From Tessaracoccus massiliensis (GTDB lineage Bacteria; Actinomycetota; Actinomycetes; Propionibacteriales; Propionibacteriaceae): a DNA stretch of 64,000 bases. The DNA is taken from contig NZ_LN623540.1 in the NCBI RefSeq assembly GCF_000826065.2, positions 129,448 through 193,447 of the forward strand, written 5' to 3'. The position numbers and the translations under genes are program-made. Within the stretch, counting starts at the first letter, position 1. Every line of letters starts with the position of its first letter. Below are positions 54,497 to 62,925 of this stretch, piece by piece. A model generated the notes under the pieces. The model was not told the origin of the DNA. It saw only the letters and a list, made by a program, of their open reading frames with translations, and made no database searches.

Positions 54497-55161
54497 CGAC
54501 CTCCACGATCTGGGCTACCAGATCTCGGAGCGTCGCGTGTGGCGGCTGTGCCACGTTGCGGGGATCTCCTCGAGGATCACCAGCCGCAAACGCAAGTACC
54601 GCAAGGCCGGCGCGCCGGTCCATGATGACCTCGTGCAGCGGCTGTTCGTCGCTGGTGGTCCTGCCCAGGTGTGGGTCACCGACATCACCGAACACTGGAC
54701 TGACGAGGGGAAATTGTACTGCTGTGCGATCAAGGACCTGTGGCACAACAAGATCGTCGGCTACTTTATCCAGCCCAGGATGAAAGCCCGGATCGCTGTC
54801 GGTGCGTTGACGATGGCCGTCGATCACCGTGGCTTCCCGAAAGACGTGATCGTGCACTCGGATCGCGGCTCGCAATTCCGGTCGAAGAAGTACCAAAGCC
54901 CTCAAGAAGTTCGGCCTGCGCGGCTCCATGGGACGTGTTGGCGCGTGTGGTGACAACGCCGCTATGGAGTCATTCTTCGCGCTCCTGCAGAAGAACGTCC
55001 TCGACCGGCAACGCTGGACCACCCGCCAGGAGCTACGACTGGCGATCGTCGCATGGATCGAAGGGATCTACCACCGCAAACGACGACAACGACGCCTAGG
55101 CAAACTGACCCCCGTCGAGTACGAGGCAGTCATGACCCCCGCCACTACACTGGCGGCATAA
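54285..55161 (+). pseudogene. IS3-family transposase OrfB, frameshifted
   Basis: This is the DDE integrase domain. The first Asp is in WVTDITEHWT, the second in VIVHSDRGSQF and the Glu in NAAMESFFALLQKN. The frame breaks at 54891-54900: after SKKYQ the next conserved segment (ALKKFGLRGSMGRVG) is in another frame, so D, D and E are not in one ORF. Two missing bases (or one extra) would explain it. The site is not the usual orfA/orfB slippage point, so the element is probably inactive. Confidence 0.82.
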
Positions 55162-55193
55162 ACCCCAGGCTCAACCAAACCTTCAGCAGACCC

Positions 55194-55573
55194 ATCTGCC
55201 CGCCCGAGGTGATGGTTCGGATCGTGCCGAACTCGTGGTTGGTGAACGCTTGTAGCGCGGTCATGACCGGCTCCTACTCTGAGAGCCGGATAGACAATCG
55301 CGGGCGCGGGATGCGCCAGGCTCTCACCTGTCAGGCACGGCAAGCACCGAAACCGGACACGGCGTGAGGAAGGCTCTCGCCCGTACGCCCTTGAGCACCG
55401 GCGAATCCGGACAGGGCACCAGGAGAAGCGCTGCGGCAGCCTTGACACGATCCACGCCGCTGGAGTTCGGGCATGAACCTGACTAGCTTGGGGATGGTCG
55501 TTCAGCTCGCCCCGACCCCGGTCGAGAGTTGGTTGGATCTCTGGTGTGGAGACGTCGACTTCGGCACGTGACG
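55194..55573. other. Gap between IS element and the AbiF-like locus
   Basis: About 380 bp hold no credible gene. A GAGAGCCGGATAG / GCTCTC hairpin-like stretch occurs near 55280. The sequence may be debris of an older insertion. Confidence 0.35.
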
Positions 55574-55602
55574 TTGACCAGACGGCCACGTTGACGTACC
55601 GT
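55574..55602 (+). promoter_or_regulatory. Promoter of the AbiF-associated RNA
   Basis: TTGACC (55574-55579), 17 bp, then TACCGT (55597-55602, fitting TANNNT). Transcription would begin near 55609, just before the structured RNA. Predicted by eye only. Confidence 0.55.
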
Positions 55603-55608
55603 AGGAGG

Positions 55609-55676
55609 TGATAGATCCCCGGTCAGGCCTCTAGTCCCGCAAGGGCAATGCACAAATGACCGGGGCCTTTCATTTT
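55609..55676 (+). ncRNA. Candidate abiF-type structured RNA
   Basis: A 9-bp stem CCCCGGTCA (55617-55625) with TGACCGGGG (55657-55665) encloses a 31-nt apical region. That region has a small hairpin CCC-GCAA-GGG (55636-55645) closed by a GNRA tetraloop, then CAATGCACAAA. A CCTTTCATTTT tract follows, so the outer stem can act as a terminator. It ends 12 bp before the AbiF-like start. AbiF/AbiD genes are known to be stably associated with an upstream structured RNA that works as an RNA antitoxin. Membership here is inferred from position and fold. Confidence 0.65.
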
Positions 55677-55687
55677 CTAGGGAGCTC

Positions 55688-56629
55688 ATGGTCAAGCGCT
55701 GGCTCAGTTACGACGAACAAGTCAAACTGCTTCAAGCACGCGGTTTGACCGTCACTGACACCGCATCAGCAGCCGAGTTCCTATCTCGCGTGAACTACTA
55801 CCGGTTCTCGGGATATTTCCGTTACTGGCAAGCTGACCCAATGGCGGGCAACAATCACTTCCTCGACGGTTCATCCTTCGAAGTGATCCAGCGACTCTAC
55901 GAAGCCGAACAAGACCTGGTTGCGGTGTGCGACGAAGTCCTCCACCCGATCGAGGTTCTCCTCAGAACCCGGTTCGCCTACTACTACGCCCAACGTGTCG
56001 GAGCGATCGGAGAGTTCGCCCGTGGTGACGGGTTCACGCAATCGCCTGATCCTAATGACGAACGTGTCGAAGAACATGCACTGTCGAATCTGGGTCGCAG
56101 CCAGGAGACCTTTGTGTCTCACTACCGCGATGAAATCAAGACGGGCAGCGCTTACAGCATCAAAGCCTACGCACGTATGCCCATCTGGGTAGCAGTTGAG
56201 GCCTTCTCGTTCGGCAGCCTGTCCAGGCTCATCGAGGCTTCAAGCAAGTCCGGCGTCCTGCACGTCATGGCAGCGTCGATGAACGTTTCTCCAACCACAC
56301 TGCCAAGCCAAGTCCGGTCATTCGTCTACTTACGCAACCGCAACGCCCACTGCGCAAAGCTGTGGAACCACGCTGTTCTCGACCGTCCAGGACTCCTCTC
56401 CAACATCGCCCGACGAGCCAAACGAGACCACCGCCAGTTCAGCGATCACTCGATCTACAAGATCTTCGTAGCGCTTGACCAAGTCGCCACCAAGACGGGA
56501 CTCCAGAAGGATTGGCTCGCCAACCGAGTCGAGCCAATCCTTGCCACGAATGCCCTGCTCGCCGCAGGCATCGCAACCCCAGCCCGTTACGGCGAAATGG
56601 CGCCAAAGCTACTCACTGCCGACCGCTAG
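55688..56629 (+). CDS. AbiF/AbiD-like abortive-infection HEPN protein
   Basis: The 313-aa protein is of the Abi_2 family. The N-terminal signature FLSRVNYYRFSGYFRYW (residues 31-47) and SSFEVIQRLYEAEQDL are characteristic. The HEPN RNase motif R-x4-H is R216-NRNA-H221 in YLRNRNAHC. The family causes abortive infection, and AbiF is described as a toxin with an RNA antitoxin and as a relative of the ancestor of Cas13. AGGGAG lies three bases before the ATG, an unusually short spacing that favours low expression. Codon use is less GC-rich than the neighbours and an IS element lies beside it, so transfer is likely. Confidence 0.88.
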   Translation: MVKRWLSYDEQVKLLQARGLTVTDTASAAEFLSRVNYYRFSGYFRYWQADPMAGNNHFLDGSSFEVIQRLYEAEQDLVAVCDEVLHPIEVLLRTRFAYYYAQRVGAIGEFARGDGFTQSPDPNDERVEEHALSNLGRSQETFVSHYRDEIKTGSAYSIKAYARMPIWVAVEAFSFGSLSRLIEASSKSGVLHVMAASMNVSPTTLPSQVRSFVYLRNRNAHCAKLWNHAVLDRPGLLSNIARRAKRDHRQFSDHSIYKIFVALDQVATKTGLQKDWLANRVEPILATNALLAAGIATPARYGEMAPKLLTADR

Positions 56630-56676
56630 CTCCTCGCAGCTCTTAACCTTTGCGGTAGTAGTCGCATTCGTACCCC

Positions 56677-56998
56677 GCCAAGGCCCAGGGCGCCGAGGTC
56701 GCCGGCGAACTGACCGGGCGCGAGGCCGTCCGCCATCAGGCGGAGCACCAGATGGCCACGCTGTTGCCTATCCTCGCCCGGCTCCCCCGACGCATCTCCC
56801 GAATCAGCGAACAACTGAAAGACCGCCGTCGCGCAGGGCATGGGCGGCCTCTACCTTCTCACGCGCGACGGCGGCCCGATGTTGCTGCCACAGCTGGCGC
56901 TGTGGCCGTTCCTGGGCGTGACCCTGCTGTTCCTCGCCTTTACGCTGGGCGCACGGGTGCTGGCCAGCATCTTCTTCCGTGACGCCGGCTGTGCAGAG
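56677..56998 (+). pseudogene. Remnant of an AarF/UbiB (ABC1)-type kinase gene
   Basis: One frame reads MATLLPILARLPRRISRIS followed by EQLKDR, like the region after the kinase domain in AarF/UbiB proteins. A second frame from 56840 reads GGLYLLTRDGGPMLLPQLAL and WPFLGVTLLFLAFTLGARVL, like their C-terminal membrane helices. The N-terminal kinase is gone and the pieces are out of frame with material missing between them. It marks the right border of the island. The rest of the gap to 57128 holds nothing recognised. Confidence 0.5.
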
Positions 56999-57128
56999 CC
57001 ATCTGAATATCCAGCGATACGGCTGTCAACCGACCTGGTGATGACCGTCTCGCAGACCGTGAGGGCAGCCGCCGGCGCGACGCGGGGGCCGGTGCCGGTT
57101 CACCCACTTCGGTGGCATACTCGCCCGG

Positions 57129-58571
57129 GTGACCGACCGTAACCTCATCACCGCACCAGGTACGGCCAGGACCTTCCACCGGATGAAGATCCTGGCCGTC
57201 GTGCTGCTCTCGATGAGCATGTCGCTGGTGGCGATCTCCTCGGTCAACGTAGCGCTGCCCACCATCCAGGAGGGCCTCCGCACTACGGACCAGGACCTGC
57301 AATGGGTGCTCGCCGGCTACGCGCTGGCCCTCGGGGTGACCCTGATCCCCGCCGGGCGCGCGGGCGACGTGCTGGGTCGCGGCTCGCTGTTCGTCGTCGG
57401 CGCCGCGATCTTCACGGTGGCCTCCCTCATCTGCGGCCTGGCCCCCAACGCTCTGGTCCTCAACGGCGCGAGGCTCATCCAGGGCGTCGGCGCCGGGCTG
57501 TTCTCGCCGCAGGTCACCGGCATGATCCAGCAGTACTTCAGCGGCGGTGGCCGCGCCAAGGCGTTCGCGCTGCTGGGCGTGACGATCTCCGCCTCGGTCG
57601 CGGCCGGCCCCGTGCTTTCCGGCGCCATCATCGAGGCCGCCGGGCCGGAGACGGGCTGGCGGTGGGCGTTTCTCGTCTACCTCCCGCTGGGCCTGGCCTG
57701 CGTGGTGCTGGGCCTGCTGTGGTTCCCGTTCGCGAAGGAACGCAAGCGACGCCTGGGCATGAATCCGACGGCGGTGAAGGTCGACCTCGACCCCGTCGGC
57801 TCGCTCCTCATCACCGTCGCGGTGCTGGCCGTGATGTACCCCTTCATGGCCCGCCAGGCCTGGGCCTGGTGGCTGCTGCCCGCCGCCGGCGCCCTGATCG
57901 CCGGCTGGTGGATGTGGGAACGTCGCTACAAGAACGCCGGGCGCGAACCCCTCGTCGACCTTGAACTCTTCCGCTACCGCTCCTTCCGCAACGGCCTGCT
58001 CGTGGCCGGCGCCGCGTTCATGGGGTTGACCTCCACGTTCGCCGTCGTGGCGATCTTCCTGCAGAGCGGCCTGGGGGTCGACGCGCTACGCAGCGGCCTG
58101 ATCGGCCTGCCGAACGCTGTCCTCAGCGCCATCAGCTCCATCTACACCGTGCGCTTCGTGATGACGCACGGCCGACGCCTGGTGTCGCTGGCGCTGCTCC
58201 TGCTGCTCGCCGGTACCGGGCTGAGCATCGCCGTGGTGTGGGCGATCGGCGAGTTCGGCATCTCCTTCTGGTGGCTCGCGGCCACCCTGGCGCTCAACGG
58301 CGCCGCGATGGGCGCGTTCGCCTCCGCCAACCAGACCCTCGCGATGCAGGACGTCCCCGTGCAGCACGGCGGCACGGCCAGCGGCCTGAAGCAGACCGTC
58401 GAGCGCGTCACCACCGCGCTGGGCAACGCTGTGATCACGGGCGTGTTCTTCGCGGTGGCCGCGTCGGGCTCCTGGACGGGCGCCTTCATGGGCGCGTTCG
58501 TCGGCATCGCGGTGTGCCTGGTCCTGGCGTTCGCGCTGAGCGTGATGGACGCGCGCCAGCACGCCCGCTGA
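57129..58571 (+). CDS. MFS drug exporter (DHA2/EmrB-QacA type)
   Basis: The 480-aa, 12-14-helix transporter has motif A-like AGRAGDVLGRGSLFVVGA, the family N-terminus SVNVALPTIQEGL and WVLAGYALALG. The motif C region is GVTISASVAAGPVLSGAI. It probably exports drugs or metabolites with proton antiport. The GTG start at 57129 is family-like. It lies just right of the accessory island. Confidence 0.9.
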   Translation: MTDRNLITAPGTARTFHRMKILAVVLLSMSMSLVAISSVNVALPTIQEGLRTTDQDLQWVLAGYALALGVTLIPAGRAGDVLGRGSLFVVGAAIFTVASLICGLAPNALVLNGARLIQGVGAGLFSPQVTGMIQQYFSGGGRAKAFALLGVTISASVAAGPVLSGAIIEAAGPETGWRWAFLVYLPLGLACVVLGLLWFPFAKERKRRLGMNPTAVKVDLDPVGSLLITVAVLAVMYPFMARQAWAWWLLPAAGALIAGWWMWERRYKNAGREPLVDLELFRYRSFRNGLLVAGAAFMGLTSTFAVVAIFLQSGLGVDALRSGLIGLPNAVLSAISSIYTVRFVMTHGRRLVSLALLLLLAGTGLSIAVVWAIGEFGISFWWLAATLALNGAAMGAFASANQTLAMQDVPVQHGGTASGLKQTVERVTTALGNAVITGVFFAVAASGSWTGAFMGAFVGIAVCLVLAFALSVMDARQHAR

Positions 58572-58642
58572 TCTGGCCCCTGAACGCCTGCCCCCGCGGC
58601 GACCCAGGCTCAGGGACCAAGCGGGATCGGTAGGGTGGCCGC

Positions 58643-59437
58643 ATGGTCTTTCCTCTCGGTGCGCACGTCGACTCCGTCAACCCTCTGGCCGAGGCTGAGG
58701 CGATCGGAGCCGGCGTCGTGCAGATCTTCCTCGGCGACCCGCAGAGCTGGAAGAAACCCGCCACCCTCTATCCGGAGGGCGCGGAGGCGCTGGAGCAGGC
58801 GGCGCAGGCGGCCCGGGTGCAGCTGGTCATCCACGCCCCCTACGTGCTCAACGTCGCATCGTTGAACAACCGCGTGCGGATCCCCAGCCGGAAGCTGCTG
58901 CAGCAGACCGTCGACGAGGCGGCCGCCGTCGGCGCCCTCGGCGTGGTGGTGCATGGCGGGGACGTCACCGCCAAGGACGACCCCGCCGTCGGGTTCGACA
59001 ACTGGCGCAAGTGCGTGGACGGGCTGAAACTGCCGGTGCCGATCTTCATCGAGAACACCGCGGGCGGCGGGCACGCGATGGCCCGGCACGAGGAGGCCAT
59101 CGAGCGGCTCTGGACCGCCATCTCCACCTCGGAGAACTTCGGTCAAGTGGGCTTCTGCCTCGACACCTGCCACGCGCACGCCGGCGGCCTGGAGCTCGAC
59201 GGCCTCGTCGGCCGCATCAAGGCCATCACGGGCCGCATCGACGTGGTGCACTGCAACGATTCCCGCGACGCGGCGGGCAGCGGGGCGGACCGGCACGCCA
59301 ACCTCGGCCAGGGCTTCGCCGACGCCGACGCGCTGGTCGCCGTCGTCCGCGACGCCGCCGCCCCCACCGTCCTCGAGACCCCCGGCGGGGCCCTCGAACA
59401 CCTCCAGGACCTAGCCTGGCTGAGCGAACGCCTCTGA
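58643..59437 (+). CDS. nfo: Endonuclease IV (AP endonuclease)
   Basis: The 264-aa TIM-barrel base-excision repair enzyme cleaves 5' of abasic sites. Zinc-ligand motifs are visible: IHAPY, VVHGG, IENTAGGG, CLDTCHAHA, VHCNDSR with DRHANLGQG and VLETPGG. It is a single gene. Confidence 0.94.
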   Translation: MVFPLGAHVDSVNPLAEAEAIGAGVVQIFLGDPQSWKKPATLYPEGAEALEQAAQAARVQLVIHAPYVLNVASLNNRVRIPSRKLLQQTVDEAAAVGALGVVVHGGDVTAKDDPAVGFDNWRKCVDGLKLPVPIFIENTAGGGHAMARHEEAIERLWTAISTSENFGQVGFCLDTCHAHAGGLELDGLVGRIKAITGRIDVVHCNDSRDAAGSGADRHANLGQGFADADALVAVVRDAAAPTVLETPGGALEHLQDLAWLSERL

Positions 59438-59454
59438 CGCGGCCCGTCTCCGAA

Positions 59455-59500
59455 GCAGGTGCACGTTGTGCGGCGGACGTGGTGCACAACGTGCACCTGC
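59455..59500. repeat. Dispersed hairpin family C, copy 3
   Basis: 17-bp perfect arms (GCAGGTGCACGTTGTGC and GCACAACGTGCACCTGC) have a 12-nt loop, 18 bp after the nfo stop. Confidence 0.85.
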
Positions 59501-59596
59501 CCGGCCGGGGGGCGTCCACAAGGTTGGATAACGCTTTGACCGAACCGATAAGCTAACCTTCGCCACCACGAATCCAACCCCGAGGGGAGTCTTGGC

Positions 59597-62497
59597 GTGC
59601 TCTATGCCCTGATCGCCGTCCATGCGATCCTGGGCGCGTTGACCCCTCTGCTGGTAAAGCGGATGGGTGCCCGCGTCTACTTCGTGCTCGCACTCGCACC
59701 GCTGGCGGCCGGCATCTGGCTCGCCACGAAGGCCCCCGTCATCCTGGCCGGGCAGACCTATCTCGAGGTCTACGGCTGGATACCGGCACTCGACGTGGAC
59801 CTCACCCTGCGCATGGGGCTGATCCAATGGGTGCTGGCGATGATCGTCAGCTGGATCGGCGTGGCGGTGCTGATCTACTCCAGGTGGTACTTCGAGGGCC
59901 TCCACTCCGGCAGATCCGCGGCGGTGCTCACCCTCTTCGCCGGCACGATGTTGGGCCTTGTCACGGCAGACAACCTCATGGTGTTGTTCGTCTTCTGGGA
60001 GCTCACCACCGTCTTCTCTTACCTGCTCATCGGCCACGACCCCACCCGCCGCGCCAACCGGGGCGCCGCCCACACCGCGCTGGTGGTCACCACCACCGGC
60101 GGCCTGACGATGCTGGTGGGCATCGTGGCGTTGTGGAGCGTCACGGGCACCCTCTCGCTGGAGCGCATCGTCGCGGATCCGCCGACGGGGACCCTGGCCA
60201 CGGCGGGTGCGCTTCTGATGCTGGTGGGTGCGCTGTCGAAATCCGCGCTCGTCCCGTTCCACTTCTGGCTGCCGGGCGCCATGGCCGCCCCCACCCCCAT
60301 CTCCGCCTACCTGCACGCCGCGGCCATGGTGAAGGCCGGCGTCTACCTCGTCGCCGTGCTGGCCCCCGCCTTCGCGACGGTGCCGTTCTGGCGGCCCGCC
60401 GTCATGCTGCTGGGCACCCTCACCATGATCATCGGCGGCTGGCGCGCCCTTCGGCAGACGGACCTCAAGCTCCTGCTCGCCTACGGCACCGTCTCCCAGC
60501 TGGGCTTCATGGTGCTGCTGGTGGGTATCGGCACCGAGGCCGCCGCGCTGGCCGGCATGGGCACCGTCATCTCGCACGCCCTGTTCAAGTCCACGCTGTT
60601 CATGTGCGTGGGCCTCATCGACCACTCGGCCGGCACCCGCGACATCCGCGAACTCAGCGGCGTCGGCTACCGCGTGCCGTGGCTGGCCGTCCTCGCCGGC
60701 CTGGCCGCACTGTCCATGGCGGGCATGCCCCCACTGGTGGGCTTCCTCACCAAGGAGGCCGCCTTCGAATCGTTGGTCTACCTCGTCGTCGGCGACATCC
60801 AGGCCATCACCCCCCTCGCGGCCGCCGCGCTCGCCGCCGCGCTGGTGTTCGGCTCCGCGATCACCGTCGGCTACTCGCTGCGGTTCTGGTGGGGTGCGTT
60901 CGCGTCGAAGAACGGCGCCCCGGCCCTCAGCTGGCACCGCCCCGCGTTCGGCATGGCGTTCGTGCCGATGTTCCTCGGCTCCCTCAGCCTGGTGCTGGGC
61001 TTCCTCGGCCCGCAGCTCACCGAGCTGCTCTCCCCCTACGCGGAGCACGTCTCGCACGGGCAGCCCAGCCACGGCTTCGCCCTGTGGCACGGGCTGTCCT
61101 GGCCCCTGGCCATGTCCGTGGTCGCATTGACCGCTGGCGTCCTGCTGTTCGTCTTCCGCGAGCGGATCACGGAGATCCAGGCCACCTTCCCGACGACGAC
61201 CACCGCCGAGGACATGTTCCACAAGTCGATGCACGAGCTTGACCGCATCTCGGTGGAGGTCACCGCCCGCGTGCAGCGCGGCTCGCTGTCGATCTACCTG
61301 GGCACCATCCTCACCGTGCTGGTCGCGCTGTCCACCTACGCCATGCTCCGTATCCGCATCTGGCCCGCCTACCGCCTGTTCGACCACTGGCCCCAACTCC
61401 TCGTCGCCGCCGTCATCGCAACGGCAGCGGTGCTCGCCGCCACCTCCCGCGGGCGCATCCGCGCCGTCCTCCTGGTGGGCGTGACCGGCTACGGCCTGGC
61501 GCTGCTCTTCGCGATGGGCGGCGCCCCAGACCTGGCGCTCACACAGGTGCTCGTCGAGACCGTCACGCTAGTGGTGTTCATCCTCGTGGTGCGCAAACTG
61601 CCGCGCTACTTCACCAACCGCCCGCTGAGCTCGACACGGTGGTGGCGCGTACTCATCGCGCTCGCCACCGGCCTCACCGTGACCCTGATCTCCCTGGTGG
61701 CCGTGGGCGCCAGGGTCGCCGAGCCCGTCTCGAAGGACTGGTACGAGGCGGCCTACGACTTCGGCTTCGGCAAGAACATCGTCAACGTCGCGCTGGTCGA
61801 CACCCGTGCCTGGGACACCTTCGGCGAGATCTCCGTGCTCGTCATCGCGGCCACCGGAGTCGCGTCGCTGATCTTCCTCCGCTCCCGCGTGGTGGGCATC
61901 TCGTCGACGGCGCAGGCGTTCGAGTCCCGCGAGGATGAGCCGCAGGCGGACGAGGCCCCCGGCGTGTGGCTGCGCGCGGGCCAGACCCTGTCGCCGACGG
62001 TGCGCTCGCTCGTCTTCGAGGTGATGACCCGCATCCTGTTCAGCGTCATGATCGTGGTGTCGCTGTACCTGCTGCTCGCGGGCCACAACTGGCCGGGCGG
62101 CGGCTTCGCCGGCGGCCTGGTCGCCGGCATGGCGCTGATGATCCGCTACCTGGCCGCCGGCCGCCACGAGCTCGACGAGGCCGCCCCCTTCGACGCGGGC
62201 CGCCTCCTCGGCGGCGGCCTCCTGCTCGCGCTGGCCGCAGCCGTCGTGCCGCTGTTCTTCGGCGGCACCGTGCTGCAGAGCTACGACGTCTACCTGACCA
62301 TCCCGCTGCTGGGCGAGCTGCACCTGGTCTCCTCGACAGTCTTCGACATCGGCGTGTACCTCGTCGTGATCGGCATGCTGCTCGACGTGGCCCGCAGCCT
62401 CGGCTCGGGCATCGACCAACACGCAACCGAGGAGATCGCACCGGTGCCGATCCCGGATTCAACCAAGGCCATTCCGGGGTACGGGGGTCGCCGATGA
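59597..62497 (+). CDS. mrpA: Mrp Na+/H+ antiporter subunit A
   Basis: The 966-aa membrane protein combines a NuoL-like antiporter domain and a C-terminal MrpB-type domain. The first has AMAAPTPISAYLHAAAMVKAG, the key Lys/Glu transmembrane residues and HALFKSTLFMCVGLIDHSAGTRD. The second has NWPGGGFAGGLVAGMALMIRYLA. It exchanges Na+ for H+ for pH and salt homeostasis. It overlaps mrpC by four bases (ATGA). Confidence 0.95.
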   Translation: MLYALIAVHAILGALTPLLVKRMGARVYFVLALAPLAAGIWLATKAPVILAGQTYLEVYGWIPALDVDLTLRMGLIQWVLAMIVSWIGVAVLIYSRWYFEGLHSGRSAAVLTLFAGTMLGLVTADNLMVLFVFWELTTVFSYLLIGHDPTRRANRGAAHTALVVTTTGGLTMLVGIVALWSVTGTLSLERIVADPPTGTLATAGALLMLVGALSKSALVPFHFWLPGAMAAPTPISAYLHAAAMVKAGVYLVAVLAPAFATVPFWRPAVMLLGTLTMIIGGWRALRQTDLKLLLAYGTVSQLGFMVLLVGIGTEAAALAGMGTVISHALFKSTLFMCVGLIDHSAGTRDIRELSGVGYRVPWLAVLAGLAALSMAGMPPLVGFLTKEAAFESLVYLVVGDIQAITPLAAAALAAALVFGSAITVGYSLRFWWGAFASKNGAPALSWHRPAFGMAFVPMFLGSLSLVLGFLGPQLTELLSPYAEHVSHGQPSHGFALWHGLSWPLAMSVVALTAGVLLFVFRERITEIQATFPTTTTAEDMFHKSMHELDRISVEVTARVQRGSLSIYLGTILTVLVALSTYAMLRIRIWPAYRLFDHWPQLLVAAVIATAAVLAATSRGRIRAVLLVGVTGYGLALLFAMGGAPDLALTQVLVETVTLVVFILVVRKLPRYFTNRPLSSTRWWRVLIALATGLTVTLISLVAVGARVAEPVSKDWYEAAYDFGFGKNIVNVALVDTRAWDTFGEISVLVIAATGVASLIFLRSRVVGISSTAQAFESREDEPQADEAPGVWLRAGQTLSPTVRSLVFEVMTRILFSVMIVVSLYLLLAGHNWPGGGFAGGLVAGMALMIRYLAAGRHELDEAAPFDAGRLLGGGLLLALAAAVVPLFFGGTVLQSYDVYLTIPLLGELHLVSSTVFDIGVYLVVIGMLLDVARSLGSGIDQHATEEIAPVPIPDSTKAIPGYGGRR

Positions 62498-62925
62498 GCG
62501 CGAACCTGATCCTCGCCATCGCGGCCGGCGTCCTCGTCGCCGCGGGTGTCTACCTGCTGCTCGAACGCTCGCTGACCAGGATCCTGTTGGGCATCCTGCT
62601 GGCCAGCAACGGCGTGAACCTGATGTTCCTCGTGGCTGCGGGTCGCCCCGGCCTACCGCCCATCGTCGGGTTCGGCGACGGGGCCGACGACGTCTCGGAT
62701 CCGCTCCCGCAGGCGATGGTGCTCACCGCCATCGTCATCACCATGGCAGTGGCGGCCTTCGTGCTGACCATGGCCTACCGCAGCTTCCAGCTGCACGGCC
62801 ACGACGAGGTCGCCGACGACGTCGAGGACGCGCGCATCCGCGAACTCGCCGACGCGGATGTGGTCTCGGAATCCTATGAGGACACCTCGTTCTCCGACAC
62901 CGGAGCGGATGTGGTCAGCGAATGA
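62494..62925 (+). CDS. mrpC: Mrp Na+/H+ antiporter subunit C
   Basis: The 143-aa NuoK-like subunit has three helices. GVYLLLERSLTRILLGILLASNGVNLMFL and DPLPQAMVLTAIVITMAV are typical. It ends in a long acidic tail (DDVEDARIRELADADVVSES) beyond the usual length of about 115. It overlaps both neighbours. Confidence 0.94.
   Translation: MSANLILAIAAGVLVAAGVYLLLERSLTRILLGILLASNGVNLMFLVAAGRPGLPPIVGFGDGADDVSDPLPQAMVLTAIVITMAVAAFVLTMAYRSFQLHGHDEVADDVEDARIRELADADVVSESYEDTSFSDTGADVVSE

Larger units (their letters stand above)
53927..55193 (+). mobile_element. IS3-family insertion sequence (decayed)
   Basis: The element is about 1.27 kb. The left end GGGTCTGCTGAAGGTT and the right end AACCTTCAGCAGACCC form a 16-bp perfect terminal inverted repeat, with similarity continuing inward (GATTGAG versus GGTTGAG). 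Two transposase frames lie inside. ATC follows the right end and also occurs two bases outside the left end, so a 3-bp target duplication is possible but not clean. The inner right end shares TGGTTGAGCCTG with repeat family A. Confidence 0.88.

Noticed and set aside
53927-55193. Calling a clean 3-bp target duplication (ATC) for the IS element
   Set aside because: The left ATC is two bases outside the inverted repeat, so the boundaries do not agree.
59411-61396. 661-codon minus-strand frame opposite mrpA
   Set aside because: Shadow of mrpA; composition is typical of antisense high-GC sequence.
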